Positions 44,754-53,374 of a DNA stretch of 64,000 nt are shown here, one piece after another. The DNA lies in assembly GCF_937873765.1 (NCBI RefSeq), contig NZ_CALMZC010000002.1, forward strand, positions 31,510 through 95,509. The letters are read 5' to 3'. This DNA is from an uncultured Thiothrix sp. Lineage in GTDB: Bacteria > Pseudomonadota > Gammaproteobacteria > Thiotrichales > Thiotrichaceae. The translations under genes were made by a program, and so were the position numbers. Under the pieces are notes generated by a model, which was given only the letters and a program-made list of their open reading frames with translations, was not told where the DNA came from and did no database searches. The first letter of the stretch is position 1. Every line of letters begins with the position of its first letter.

Positions 44754-47587
44754 GCAATCGCTAACTGCGTATCTAGCCATTTTTGTATTTGCTCTTGTAA
44801 GGCTGCTGTTTGTACAGGTTTAGTAAGATAGCCATCGACACCGGCTTGCTCTGCCAAATCACGGTGCTTACGCGTACTACGTGAAGTGATCATAATGATG
44901 GGTAAATCCTTCATTTCTGGCCAAATCCGAATCGCTTGGGTCATTTCTAAACCATTCATGCGCGGCATTTCCATGTCAGTTAATATCATGTCCACCGGCG
45001 TAGTATTTATGACCTGTAGGGCATCCAAGCCATCAACTGCGGTATGCACCACGTGTCCCATACTTTCCAAAATCAGGCGTAAGGCTTTACGGTTACTCAG
45101 TGAGTCATCTACTACCAAAATGGTCGAGGCGGCTTGGCTAACTTCGACTACTTTAACTTCATCTGGTGCTCGGAGATGAATTTTGCCCTCTTCAAGATCA
45201 CGCACTAAACGAATCATGTCTAATACAGGCGCTACGATACCATTCGCCAGAATACAAGCACCTTGCACACCCGGTAAATAACTCAACCAAGGCGCTAAGC
45301 TCTTGATCACAATATCGCGTGAGGGTAAGACTTCGTTCGCATATAAAGCATGCACACCCGTCTCGCTACGAATAATCAACATCGTATGCGCTTGCTGAAT
45401 GTTTACAGGCGGTGCAGGCCAATGCAGGAGTTGCGCGAGTGGCTCAACTGGCAATTGATAGCGATTGGTATGAATTCGCCAAGTGCCGTTATCAGCAATG
45501 CTTTCATTTGCAGCGACGTATAAGACTTGCTCGATGCTATCGGCAGGCACTGCCACCCAGTGTTCACCAGCACGTACTACCAGCGCATGGGTAGAAATCA
45601 AAGTCTGTGGCATATCTAGTACCACTTTAGTACCAACACCCGTTTGAGTGCTTAAATTGACTGTACCACGTAGTTTCTCGACGGCTGCTTGCACCACGTC
45701 CATACCGACACCGCGCCCAGATACCTCACTCACCTCATCACGCGTACTAAAACCCGGTTGCAGGACTAAACGTAATAAAGCGTCTTCACTCAGCTCTGCT
45801 TCGGCATGAATAAGACCCCGCTCAAGCCCACGCGCTCGAATCTTCTCAAGCTCCATGCCTGCACCATCATCTTCTAAACTCAGGGCAATATGATTACCCC
45901 GTTGTGTAAAGTTCAGCATGATTTTACCAGTCTCTGCTTTTCCCGCCGCTACCCGCTCTTCAGGCGACTCAATGCCGTGATCGACTGCATTACGTAAGAG
46001 ATGCAATAAAGGATCAGTGACCCCTTTGAAAATATCCGCATCCACTTGCAAATGCTGACCATGGATTTCAATTTCAGCTTTTTTCCCAGTTTTCCGACAA
46101 GTCTCGCGCACAATCCGTTGTAAGCGCGGTACTAAAGAACTCACCGGAGTGAGGCGCATCGCTAACACTGCATCACTCAATTGCCTCTGTACGCGCTGCT
46201 GCTGATACAGCTCATCCGTCAAGCGCCGAATCATTTGCTGCAAGTTTTGCACTAATTCATGGCTATCTGCAGCAGCCTCCATGAGTAGATTATTAGCACT
46301 GACTAAATCGCTATAAGACTCTAACTCTAAATTATCTAAGGTTTGTCCGTCTTTCTGCGTGGTTTTTACACCTTTGGCTTGCCGTTGCGCTTGAGACTCA
46401 ATGGCTGTTTCTAGCTCGTCTAAACGTTGGCGAATTTGCTCATCATGCTGATAGAGCTGTTTACCCATGCGGCTCGATTGCTGCAATAACTCAGCGGATT
46501 GACTGCTAGACGTAATTAACTCACCTGCTAGCCGGAGCAAACGTGCTACTTTCTCTTCATTGACGACCATCGAGCCGGCTAGTTGTGGAGTCGCTGGAAC
46601 TGAAGGTAGATCCTCGTCTTCCTCCACTAACTCAGCCGTAACCGCTTCAGTCTTAGGTTCAGTGAGAAAACTTGGCAAGCTAGCCATTGGTACAAGAGTG
46701 GGTAACTCGTCTTCTACACCCTCCTCTTCAGCTATTTGCGCTAAACGTGTTTGCCAGACACTTAAATCGCTATCGAGCTGTGCATACTCATCCGGTAAGC
46801 CAGAACCTGCTTTGAGATGCTCCAATAAAGCTTCTAAGCAATCTGCAGAAGCGGTTAAAGTATCGCCTAAGCCTTCCGGCAGGGTTTGTAAAGCGCCTGC
46901 ATCCAACAGGTCTTCAAGCTTGTGAGTAAAGTTTGCAATCGGTTCCACGCCCACCACACCGCTTGAACCTTTAATAGTATGTACTAAACGGGAGGCTTGC
47001 CGTTGCTGCTCGCGACTACTATGACCTTCTGCGACTAAACGAATTAAGCGCGCTGCTTCAGTAATATGCCCCGGAGTTTCTGCTAAATAAGCAGTTAATA
47101 ACTCGGGGTGGACATCGGCAGCAAAGGTTAACTCAGCAGGGACGCGCGGCTCTATTTCAAGCTCACTCTGCTCTGCTTGTCCACTCGCACGCAAATTCAA
47201 TAAGAACTGCTGCAATAGCTGTGCATCCAAAGGCTCTGGCCAGTTAGCATCCATGAGTTCAGCCATGAGCATGGGTAAATGGCTAAGCTCATTCGGTTCA
47301 CGAAGCACGAGGGCGGTCATTTCTAACCACCCAAAATATTTACCTTCAGCTAAAAGTTCAGGCGCAGCACTTGTCGTTAACGAGCGGCTAGCCCAATTGA
47401 CGACTGCTAATACATCCTGCCAACCATACATCTCGGTTGTCATACCTAAGCGTTCATATTCAGCACCGACTTGTTCAAGCTGCATTGCAGTCTCTAGGCT
47501 GGAATCCAGCATAGACAACTGTAGGGCTACTTCTTCTAGCTCCTCTGCAAATGCTAAACGGTCTAGATCAAGCTGATTATCCATCAA
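44750..47587 (-). CDS. CheA-type hybrid histidine kinase (ChpA/PilL-like)
   Basis: A 945-residue chemotaxis-type kinase. A helical N-terminus (1-130) precedes an Hpt domain with phospho-His H203 in LVHTIKGSSGVVG. Dimerisation and ATPase domains follow (PLLHLLRNAVDHGIESPEER, DDGAGMELEKIRARG, SGRGVGMDVV), then a CheW-like domain and a C-terminal receiver (LVVDDSLSNRKAL, phospho-Asp in ILTDMEMPRMNG, YLTKPV). ChpA of Pseudomonas controls type IV pili with similar architecture but more Hpt domains. It is in one operon with MCP, CheW and receiver genes. Confidence 0.93.
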   Translation of the reverse strand: MMDNQLDLDRLAFAEELEEVALQLSMLDSSLETAMQLEQVGAEYERLGMTTEMYGWQDVLAVVNWASRSLTTSAAPELLAEGKYFGWLEMTALVLREPNELSHLPMLMAELMDANWPEPLDAQLLQQFLLNLRASGQAEQSELEIEPRVPAELTFAADVHPELLTAYLAETPGHITEAARLIRLVAEGHSSREQQRQASRLVHTIKGSSGVVGVEPIANFTHKLEDLLDAGALQTLPEGLGDTLTASADCLEALLEHLKAGSGLPDEYAQLDSDLSVWQTRLAQIAEEEGVEDELPTLVPMASLPSFLTEPKTEAVTAELVEEDEDLPSVPATPQLAGSMVVNEEKVARLLRLAGELITSSSQSAELLQQSSRMGKQLYQHDEQIRQRLDELETAIESQAQRQAKGVKTTQKDGQTLDNLELESYSDLVSANNLLMEAAADSHELVQNLQQMIRRLTDELYQQQRVQRQLSDAVLAMRLTPVSSLVPRLQRIVRETCRKTGKKAEIEIHGQHLQVDADIFKGVTDPLLHLLRNAVDHGIESPEERVAAGKAETGKIMLNFTQRGNHIALSLEDDGAGMELEKIRARGLERGLIHAEAELSEDALLRLVLQPGFSTRDEVSEVSGRGVGMDVVQAAVEKLRGTVNLSTQTGVGTKVVLDMPQTLISTHALVVRAGEHWVAVPADSIEQVLYVAANESIADNGTWRIHTNRYQLPVEPLAQLLHWPAPPVNIQQAHTMLIIRSETGVHALYANEVLPSRDIVIKSLAPWLSYLPGVQGACILANGIVAPVLDMIRLVRDLEEGKIHLRAPDEVKVVEVSQAASTILVVDDSLSNRKALRLILESMGHVVHTAVDGLDALQVINTTPVDMILTDMEMPRMNGLEMTQAIRIWPEMKDLPIIMITSRSTRKHRDLAEQAGVDGYLTKPVQTAALQEQIQKWLDTQLAIA

Positions 47588-47608
47588 GGCCTCCTAATCC
47601 TAGAAGCT

Positions 47609-49459
47609 TTAGGCTTCCAGCTTGAATACATTGACGGATTTAACTAAACGCTGACCGGCTTCGGCCATGCTACTGGTTAAGCTAGTCAGAGATAACAACT
47701 CTTTACCCGTTGATTGAGTAGCCTCGACGATGCGCTCGGCACGCGTTTGCAGTTCTTGGCTAATTTGTACCTGCTCTGCTGAATCCGCAGCAATCTTTTC
47801 AACCGATTGCACCAGTTCGTTGGTCGCATCCAAGCTACTTTGCATTTGCGCTGCAGCTTGTTCAGCCAATGTAGAACCGTCCACAACTTCAGAAATCGTT
47901 TGATCCATCGTCGCAATCGTTGTATTGGCTTCCTGCTGAATATTCCGCACGAGCGCACCGATTTGGTCGGTGGACTCACGGGAACTTTCTGCTAAGTGTT
48001 GAATCTCTTCGGCGATAACCGAGAAACCCCGCCCTGCTTCACCCGCAGCAGTGGCTTGCATACTCGCATTTAAAGCCAGCACGGTAGTACGCTCGGAGAT
48101 ATTACTAATAATGTCGATGATGCGGGATATTTCTTGCGAACGTTCACCCAGGCGCTTCAAACGCTTACCCGTTTCTTGCACCGTATCGCGAATCCCAGAA
48201 ATACTCGTAAGGGTACGGGCTACCGATGCTTGTGCCTCCCGTGTTGCTCTTGAAGTCGTATCAGCAACTTGATTAGCTTGTTGCGCAGAGGCAGCGATCG
48301 AATCTAGACGACCTAAGATATTACCTAATTGCTCAGCGGTTTCCTCTGCCTCCGACCGCTCTAACAGAGCAAGTTGATTCACTGAAAGCGCATGTTGGTT
48401 TACTTCTTGTGAGCTGTGATCTACCGCTATAGCGATTTCACGTACTTGCTTAAGAACGTCGGCAGTATCTTCTGCCAGTTGATTAATCGCATCAGCCAAA
48501 GGTCCAGTTGCATCTTCAGTCACTTTAGCACGCACCGTTAAGTTACGCTCACTTAGGTCAGCAACAGCTTCGAGTAAGGTAAATACCGATTCATTGAGTT
48601 GCTGGTGTTCAGCATTAATTTTGCGTTGAGTTGTAATACGATCTTCTACCATGCCATCAAAAGCTTCACCCAACTCTGCCAACTCACTGCGCCCACCTAA
48701 CTCTACCCGTGCATTTAAGTCACCCGCAGCAATCTCACGAATCGTGCTATTCAAACGCCCCAACTGACCACCAATTGAGCGATAGATTAAATAACCTAGA
48801 ACGGCGGCAATTAACATCCCGAGTAGGATCATAATGGTCGCAATCAATAGAAACCGACGAGCATCCGCTGTAGCCTTATCCGACAAGGCATAAGATTGTT
48901 TAATATCACTTTCGACTTGCGCATTGATTTGCTCACGGAAGCCTTGTGTTTCAGTCATTAGGTCATTCTGTACATACAGCTCAAGTTGAGTACGATCTTG
49001 ACCTTCCAGTAAACGCGTACTATGTTTGATAGACGCCAATAACTTATCCATTTGCTCTTGCACGCGGCTAAATTCTTTGCGGATTGCTTCGTCATCCAGC
49101 TTATCCACACTTTTCAAAGCCCTATAACGAGGCATACTGACCTCAACGAAGTCTTTCTCAGCAGCCTTTAATTCTTTTAAACCGTCTTCCCAAGTTTTAG
49201 TGCCTAACACAACCTCCTGCAATAATTGCACATGGTTATCTTGAGTACCGCGCACTAGTCTGTTACCTGTATCAATTAGAGCAATATGATTACTGAGATC
49301 GCTTAAGACGGCCTGATTTTTGTTTAACACAAAGATGGCTCCCATCCCTAGCAATAACAACAAAAGCAACGGAATTAAAACTAACAAAAAAATCCGCTGT
49401 GCTACTGGCATATTGCCTAGCCAGCCTACTCTCTGCTTGTTATTCGTCAGATCACTCAT
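47609..49459 (-). CDS. Methyl-accepting chemotaxis protein (PilJ-like)
   Basis: A 616-residue receptor. TM1 (about 25-50) and TM2 (about 200-225) flank a periplasmic helical sensor domain of about 150 residues; a HAMP region (QLGRLNSTIREIAAGDLNAR) follows, and the cytoplasmic hairpin has the tip ISERTTVLALNASMQATAAG, close to PilJ-type tips. The ATG at 49459 overlaps the stop of the binding-protein gene (ATGA), which I take as the true start over two earlier in-frame starts. Translation is thus tied to the binding protein, a likely ligand carrier for this receptor. Confidence 0.93.
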   Translation of the reverse strand: MSDLTNNKQRVGWLGNMPVAQRIFLLVLIPLLLLLLLGMGAIFVLNKNQAVLSDLSNHIALIDTGNRLVRGTQDNHVQLLQEVVLGTKTWEDGLKELKAAEKDFVEVSMPRYRALKSVDKLDDEAIRKEFSRVQEQMDKLLASIKHSTRLLEGQDRTQLELYVQNDLMTETQGFREQINAQVESDIKQSYALSDKATADARRFLLIATIMILLGMLIAAVLGYLIYRSIGGQLGRLNSTIREIAAGDLNARVELGGRSELAELGEAFDGMVEDRITTQRKINAEHQQLNESVFTLLEAVADLSERNLTVRAKVTEDATGPLADAINQLAEDTADVLKQVREIAIAVDHSSQEVNQHALSVNQLALLERSEAEETAEQLGNILGRLDSIAASAQQANQVADTTSRATREAQASVARTLTSISGIRDTVQETGKRLKRLGERSQEISRIIDIISNISERTTVLALNASMQATAAGEAGRGFSVIAEEIQHLAESSRESTDQIGALVRNIQQEANTTIATMDQTISEVVDGSTLAEQAAAQMQSSLDATNELVQSVEKIAADSAEQVQISQELQTRAERIVEATQSTGKELLSLTSLTSSMAEAGQRLVKSVNVFKLEA

Positions 49460-50691
49460 TTGCTCCATCCTTTCCAAGTTGCGCTATCTACTGGCGCCCA
49501 TTTATTATTGACTAGTGCTGTCGTGATGACTAAATCAGAACCCTGATTATCATTACTAAAATCCAGCGGCAAACCACCTAAATCGAACTGTTGACCCCGT
49601 AAAGCTGCTACTACATTTTCACGGCTCAAATCTTTACCGGCTGCAACCACATCATCTAGCGCCTTAAGAAGCATGCGGCCAACGATATAACCTTCTAAAG
49701 ATACATAACCTAAGTTATCACCCAAGGCTGCTTTTGCATCCTTCACAATCGGTAAACTACTCTCAAGCGCTGGTACTACTTGAGTCATTACGACCCGATC
49801 TTTTACCCCAAACTTAGCTAGTTGCTGAAGCAAATTATCTGCACCTGTGAACGATACAGCACTATAAACCCAAGGCTCTTGCTTACTTTGAGCATAACTG
49901 ATGAAACGGGCGACCGATTCGTAAGAACCTACTGTTACTACAAACTTGCACGGCTTGCCTTGTTTAGCCTCCCAAGCTTTAATGGAGTCATATGCTGAAC
50001 GGACTATCAAACTATTACGTTTATAAAAACCAACAGGCCCTAGTCCATTGCGGGAAGCATCCTCGTCCTGTTGTTGGAAAATTTTATCTAAGCCTTCAGA
50101 AATATAATCCACACCCTGCTTATCGGTTAAAACATCTTTCAGCCCCTTCAAACCAGCTAAACCATAAGCATCATCTTGCACATAAGCACAAATAGCATCA
50201 GAGCTGTAACCGTTTTTGAAAGCCTCATCAACAACCGCTTTAACTTCCTGACCATAGCTAGCACGGTAATTGATTACCCCCTCTTGGTTATCACGTAATA
50301 AATCAGCCCCCGTGAAAAAACCGATAGCAGGGATTTTTTTCTCGGCTAACAAAGGCAAAATCGCTGCTGCAGTCGGTGTACCTACGTTACCAACAAACGC
50401 AAAAACATCTTGGCTTAATAACTTATTGACTGCCTCCACCGCTTTAGCGGGGCTATAATTGTCGTTTTCACTTAAAAGCTTGATTTGCTTAGTGCCAACT
50501 TGCTTATCTCTTAAAGCTGCCTCTAAGCCGTTGAGCATGCCTATGCCCAAGCCTTTGGACTGACCTTGCAAATCTAAGGAAGTCGCTAAACGAATTTCAT
50601 TCGGATTAGAAGTATCAGCTTGCGCTAAGCAAGGCAGCACACAAAGCGCTATCCAAGCTAATTGCCGCAAGATAAATTGTTTATTGTTCAT
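49456..50691 (-). CDS. Periplasmic type I binding protein in chemosensory operon
   Basis: A 411-residue periplasmic binding protein of the Leu/Ile/Val and amide-urea family (type I fold). A signal peptide (ending LAQA-DT) is followed by NEIRLATSLDLQGQSKGLG, VFAFVGNVGTPTAAAILPLL and IPAIGFFTGAD. No ABC permease or ATPase lies nearby, so it is unlikely to feed a transporter. It sits between CheW and the MCP and shares ATGA coupling with the MCP, so it is probably the ligand sensor that binds the receptor from the periplasm. Ligand unknown. Confidence 0.85.
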   Translation of the reverse strand: MNNKQFILRQLAWIALCVLPCLAQADTSNPNEIRLATSLDLQGQSKGLGIGMLNGLEAALRDKQVGTKQIKLLSENDNYSPAKAVEAVNKLLSQDVFAFVGNVGTPTAAAILPLLAEKKIPAIGFFTGADLLRDNQEGVINYRASYGQEVKAVVDEAFKNGYSSDAICAYVQDDAYGLAGLKGLKDVLTDKQGVDYISEGLDKIFQQQDEDASRNGLGPVGFYKRNSLIVRSAYDSIKAWEAKQGKPCKFVVTVGSYESVARFISYAQSKQEPWVYSAVSFTGADNLLQQLAKFGVKDRVVMTQVVPALESSLPIVKDAKAALGDNLGYVSLEGYIVGRMLLKALDDVVAAGKDLSRENVVAALRGQQFDLGGLPLDFSNDNQGSDLVITTALVNNKWAPVDSATWKGWSK

Positions 50692-50703
50692 ATGGCTGCC
50701 TCT

Positions 50704-51150
50704 TTAAACAGTGGCTGTGGCTCCACTGGGCTTGGTTTTACTTAGTAATCTCAATAAGCGTCCATGATCTGCTGCTAACAGCAGCGTATTGTCATGATTC
50801 CAAACGGTTTGAATCCAGCCCGGCATCCCCGGAAGTCGCCCAATCTGTTCCTGAGTCTCAGGCACATTAATTTGTTTAGGAAGCTCATCACAACTGACTA
50901 CAACTGGAGCAAAAACCTCATGTTGCAGCCATAATAAGTATTGCTTTTTAGGCCTTTGCTGCTTAAAGAAAACCTTATGCATATCAATGACAGGGCAGAG
51001 ATCACCACGTACATTAGACAGGCCTGCGCACCAATCAGGTGCATAAGGTACAGGATAAACCGTATCGAGGGTAAGCACCTCAGAATGCATGCCTGTCTCT
51101 AACAAAATGCGATAGTCACCGACTTTATACGAGAACGCAGCTTGAGCCAT
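50704..51150 (-). CDS. CheW-like coupling protein (PilI-like)
   Basis: A 148-residue CheW domain protein that links receptor and kinase. Recognisable are the APDWCAGLSNVRGDLCPVID beta-strand and turn and the C-terminal NHDNTLLLAADHGRLLR. It lies 12 bp before the binding-protein gene and 101 bp after the CheY-like gene. Confidence 0.87.
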   Translation of the reverse strand: MAQAAFSYKVGDYRILLETGMHSEVLTLDTVYPVPYAPDWCAGLSNVRGDLCPVIDMHKVFFKQQRPKKQYLLWLQHEVFAPVVVSCDELPKQINVPETQEQIGRLPGMPGWIQTVWNHDNTLLLAADHGRLLRLLSKTKPSGATATV

Positions 51151-51251
51151 CGCCTACTCCTTAACCCTAATTTAGTTATTCTCAACAGTCATCTGCACTC
51201 GGTAACAACTGTCTTGGTAGATTTTTCTTAATTTTTTGATTCAACCACTTT

Positions 51252-51617
51252 TCACAAAGTGGTTAACTGCGACAAAATAGTTTCAGACGTATAAGGCTTA
51301 GTCACATAGTGATTTGCCCCTAGTTTTTTTGCCCATTGCATATCCACTAGATTAGATTTACTAGACACCATGATAATCGGCGTTTCTGCAGTAGCTGGAT
51401 GCCTGCGTAGATGGCGGCAGGTTTGATAACCATCGCCATCCTCCATGATAATATCGAGAAAAATAACATCGGGATTATGGGCTTCTGCTAGCATTCTAGC
51501 TTCGTTACCTGAGGTAGCCAGAATCACCTGATAACCAGCATTCTGCAAAATGCGACTTAAATGAAGACGCTCAGTCTGGGAATCATCCGCGATCAAAATG
51601 GTTTTTATGGCAGGCAT
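51252..51617 (-). CDS. CheY-like response regulator (PilG/PilH-like)
   Basis: A 121-residue lone receiver domain: TILIADDSQTERLHLSRIL, phospho-Asp in DVIFLDIIMEDGDGYQ, the Thr/Ser switch in IIMVSSKSNLVDMQWAKKLG and the Lys in YVTKPYTSE. It is the first gene of the chemosensory cluster and most like the PilH/PilG regulators of twitching motility. Confidence 0.9.
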   Translation of the reverse strand: MPAIKTILIADDSQTERLHLSRILQNAGYQVILATSGNEARMLAEAHNPDVIFLDIIMEDGDGYQTCRHLRRHPATAETPIIMVSSKSNLVDMQWAKKLGANHYVTKPYTSETILSQLTTL

Positions 51618-52006
51618 AGGGTTCTACCTAAATGAATAGATTTTTGGAATAAAAACAGAAAAGAACAAACATCTAGCTCTACAGGCTTGTCAGATACATA
51701 CGATATGCTCGACAGCAACAGGCGCTTTAGTTGCATTAAAGTTCGTCCTATCTCGTTTTACACTCAACTCAAACCATGCAGAACCTTATAGATGGGGAAC
51801 TACAAGGCCTAAACAGTCGTTTTTGAGCTATTATTATGGACTGTTTAGCAAAAAAGTCTGCCTGTATAGCCGACAAAATTTTGCTTGTTAACTATACATC
51901 AAACTGATAATAGTCAATATTTCAGCAAATGCAACTTATAAAGATGAATGACACTAGCTCTTAACGATGTCTTATTTTTAATCATAGTGGCTAGTGTTCG
52001 TTTCAA
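51618..52006. other. 389-bp intergenic region upstream of chemosensory cluster
   Basis: No open frame of interest is seen. The promoter of the minus-strand chemosensory operon must lie at its left side. It holds a 10-bp inverted repeat (51809-51848) and a weak 8-bp inverted repeat (51951-51997) just downstream of the DUF3999 gene end that might act as terminator. Confidence 0.5.
51809..51848. repeat. 10-bp inverted repeat with 20-base loop
   Basis: CTAAACAGTC (51809-51818) and GACTGTTTAG (51839-51848) are perfect inverted copies, about 190 bp upstream of the CheY-like gene. No U-run follows in either direction. It may be an operator or a structured leader. Confidence 0.45.
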
Positions 52007-53374
52007 TTAGGCTGTTTTGTTCAAATCTCGCCATAAATTACGCGCCATCCATAGCAAAAGTATGACCGCTGCCATTAGCACAACCCATAACATATAGGGT
52101 AACCACTGTCTGTAGGAAACTGGCTGCTCTAAGGGTTTCAAAACCTGCTCAGTACTCACCTCCACGCTAGTTAGACCAAAGCGTTGCGCTGCCAAGACAT
52201 CCGTATCATCGAAAGGGAGCGTTACGGCTTCAACACGATCTCGACTTCCATAGACTAAGCGAAAAGGGCCTTTACCCTGAGCGATAAATCTGATTTCCAA
52301 AGGCTGCCAAGCAAACTCAACCACGACTTTACTCGCCGATAAAGGCTTAGGCTGAGTAAAAGTCCAGAGCCATTCTATTGAATGATCACCATACCAAGCA
52401 TAAGGACTCGGCAAACTTTGACTAGGTGCACGCAACTCACCTAACTCTGAACTTAAGCGATAGTCCAAGAAACTCACTGCAGTATCATACTTCGCATTGG
52501 CGCCATAGCGAGCATCTGGATACCGACTTTGTAGCTGCCCTGCATATAAGTCACCGGGCTGATCTAAACGCATCCGCCAATATTTCACTGGTAAAGATGG
52601 AGGCATTTGATAGGTAAATTGTTGTGGATCAGCCGTGCTTGTTAAACTCACTGCTTGCCATGCAATTCGTTGCATAGCTTGCTCAGGTGCTAAGCCACTC
52701 ACACTCTGCAGAGCGCTTAGCAAAGGTGCAAAATCATTATCACCTGATAAGCGCAGAAAGCGCGACTTGATGGGTTGATCAAACTCGAGTCTACGATTTT
52801 CAACTAAAACTGCTTGCTCTTTTAAAATATATGGCAAGCGTTTAGTACTTACCGGCTGCCAAGTTTGCAAATTATCACTAGTCTCCACCTTAAGATTTTT
52901 CGGTAGCCATTGGCTGAGCTGTTGGCTATCCCAACTGAGATTGAGGCTTTGCAAATTAAAAAGTTGCCCTGCAACTTCTGAGTTTTGGATGATTAAATAC
53001 GGCCGATCCGTGAGCGCCAATTGCTCCAATTTAGGTTTATGCGTCGTTGGCTCTAATTGTAAAAGCACGCCTACTTGCCTTGGATCATCACCTCGGAAGA
53101 AATTTAATGAGCGTTCTTCTGGTTGTAGTTGCAGATCGCCGATTGGACTCACCCGTGAAGGTAGCACTTGATTATCCGCATTCCTCACTTGCAAATCTGC
53201 TTGATTCGCTTGTAATAAATTCGCTAACACGAACCAAGGCAGCTCAGCACGTCGATAAGTCCCATTTGCTTCGCTCAGAGACGCCTCATAATGAAACTCC
53301 GGTTCAGCAGCTACGCTCAGCAAGGGTAAACAAACTAAGCCCAACATTAAGCTTTTTAAACACTTATTTAACAT
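52007..53374 (-). CDS. DUF3999 family protein
   Basis: A 455-residue exported protein: signal peptide (ending SVAA-EP), a beta-rich periplasmic part (FHYEASLSEANGTYRRAEL, NADNQVLPSRVSPIG) and one C-terminal TM helix (about 425-447). The DUF3999 family has no known activity and is usually next to a DUF2339 gene, as it is here with an 11-bp overlap. The two proteins are likely to act together in the envelope. Confidence 0.87.
   Translation of the reverse strand: MLNKCLKSLMLGLVCLPLLSVAAEPEFHYEASLSEANGTYRRAELPWFVLANLLQANQADLQVRNADNQVLPSRVSPIGDLQLQPEERSLNFFRGDDPRQVGVLLQLEPTTHKPKLEQLALTDRPYLIIQNSEVAGQLFNLQSLNLSWDSQQLSQWLPKNLKVETSDNLQTWQPVSTKRLPYILKEQAVLVENRRLEFDQPIKSRFLRLSGDNDFAPLLSALQSVSGLAPEQAMQRIAWQAVSLTSTADPQQFTYQMPPSLPVKYWRMRLDQPGDLYAGQLQSRYPDARYGANAKYDTAVSFLDYRLSSELGELRAPSQSLPSPYAWYGDHSIEWLWTFTQPKPLSASKVVVEFAWQPLEIRFIAQGKGPFRLVYGSRDRVEAVTLPFDDTDVLAAQRFGLTSVEVSTEQVLKPLEQPVSYRQWLPYMLWVVLMAAVILLLWMARNLWRDLNKTA

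Noticed and set aside
51951..51997. Inverted repeat ACACTAGC/GCTAGTGT after the DUF3999 gene
   Set aside because: Eight base pairs with a 31-base loop and no U-tail is too weak to call a terminator.
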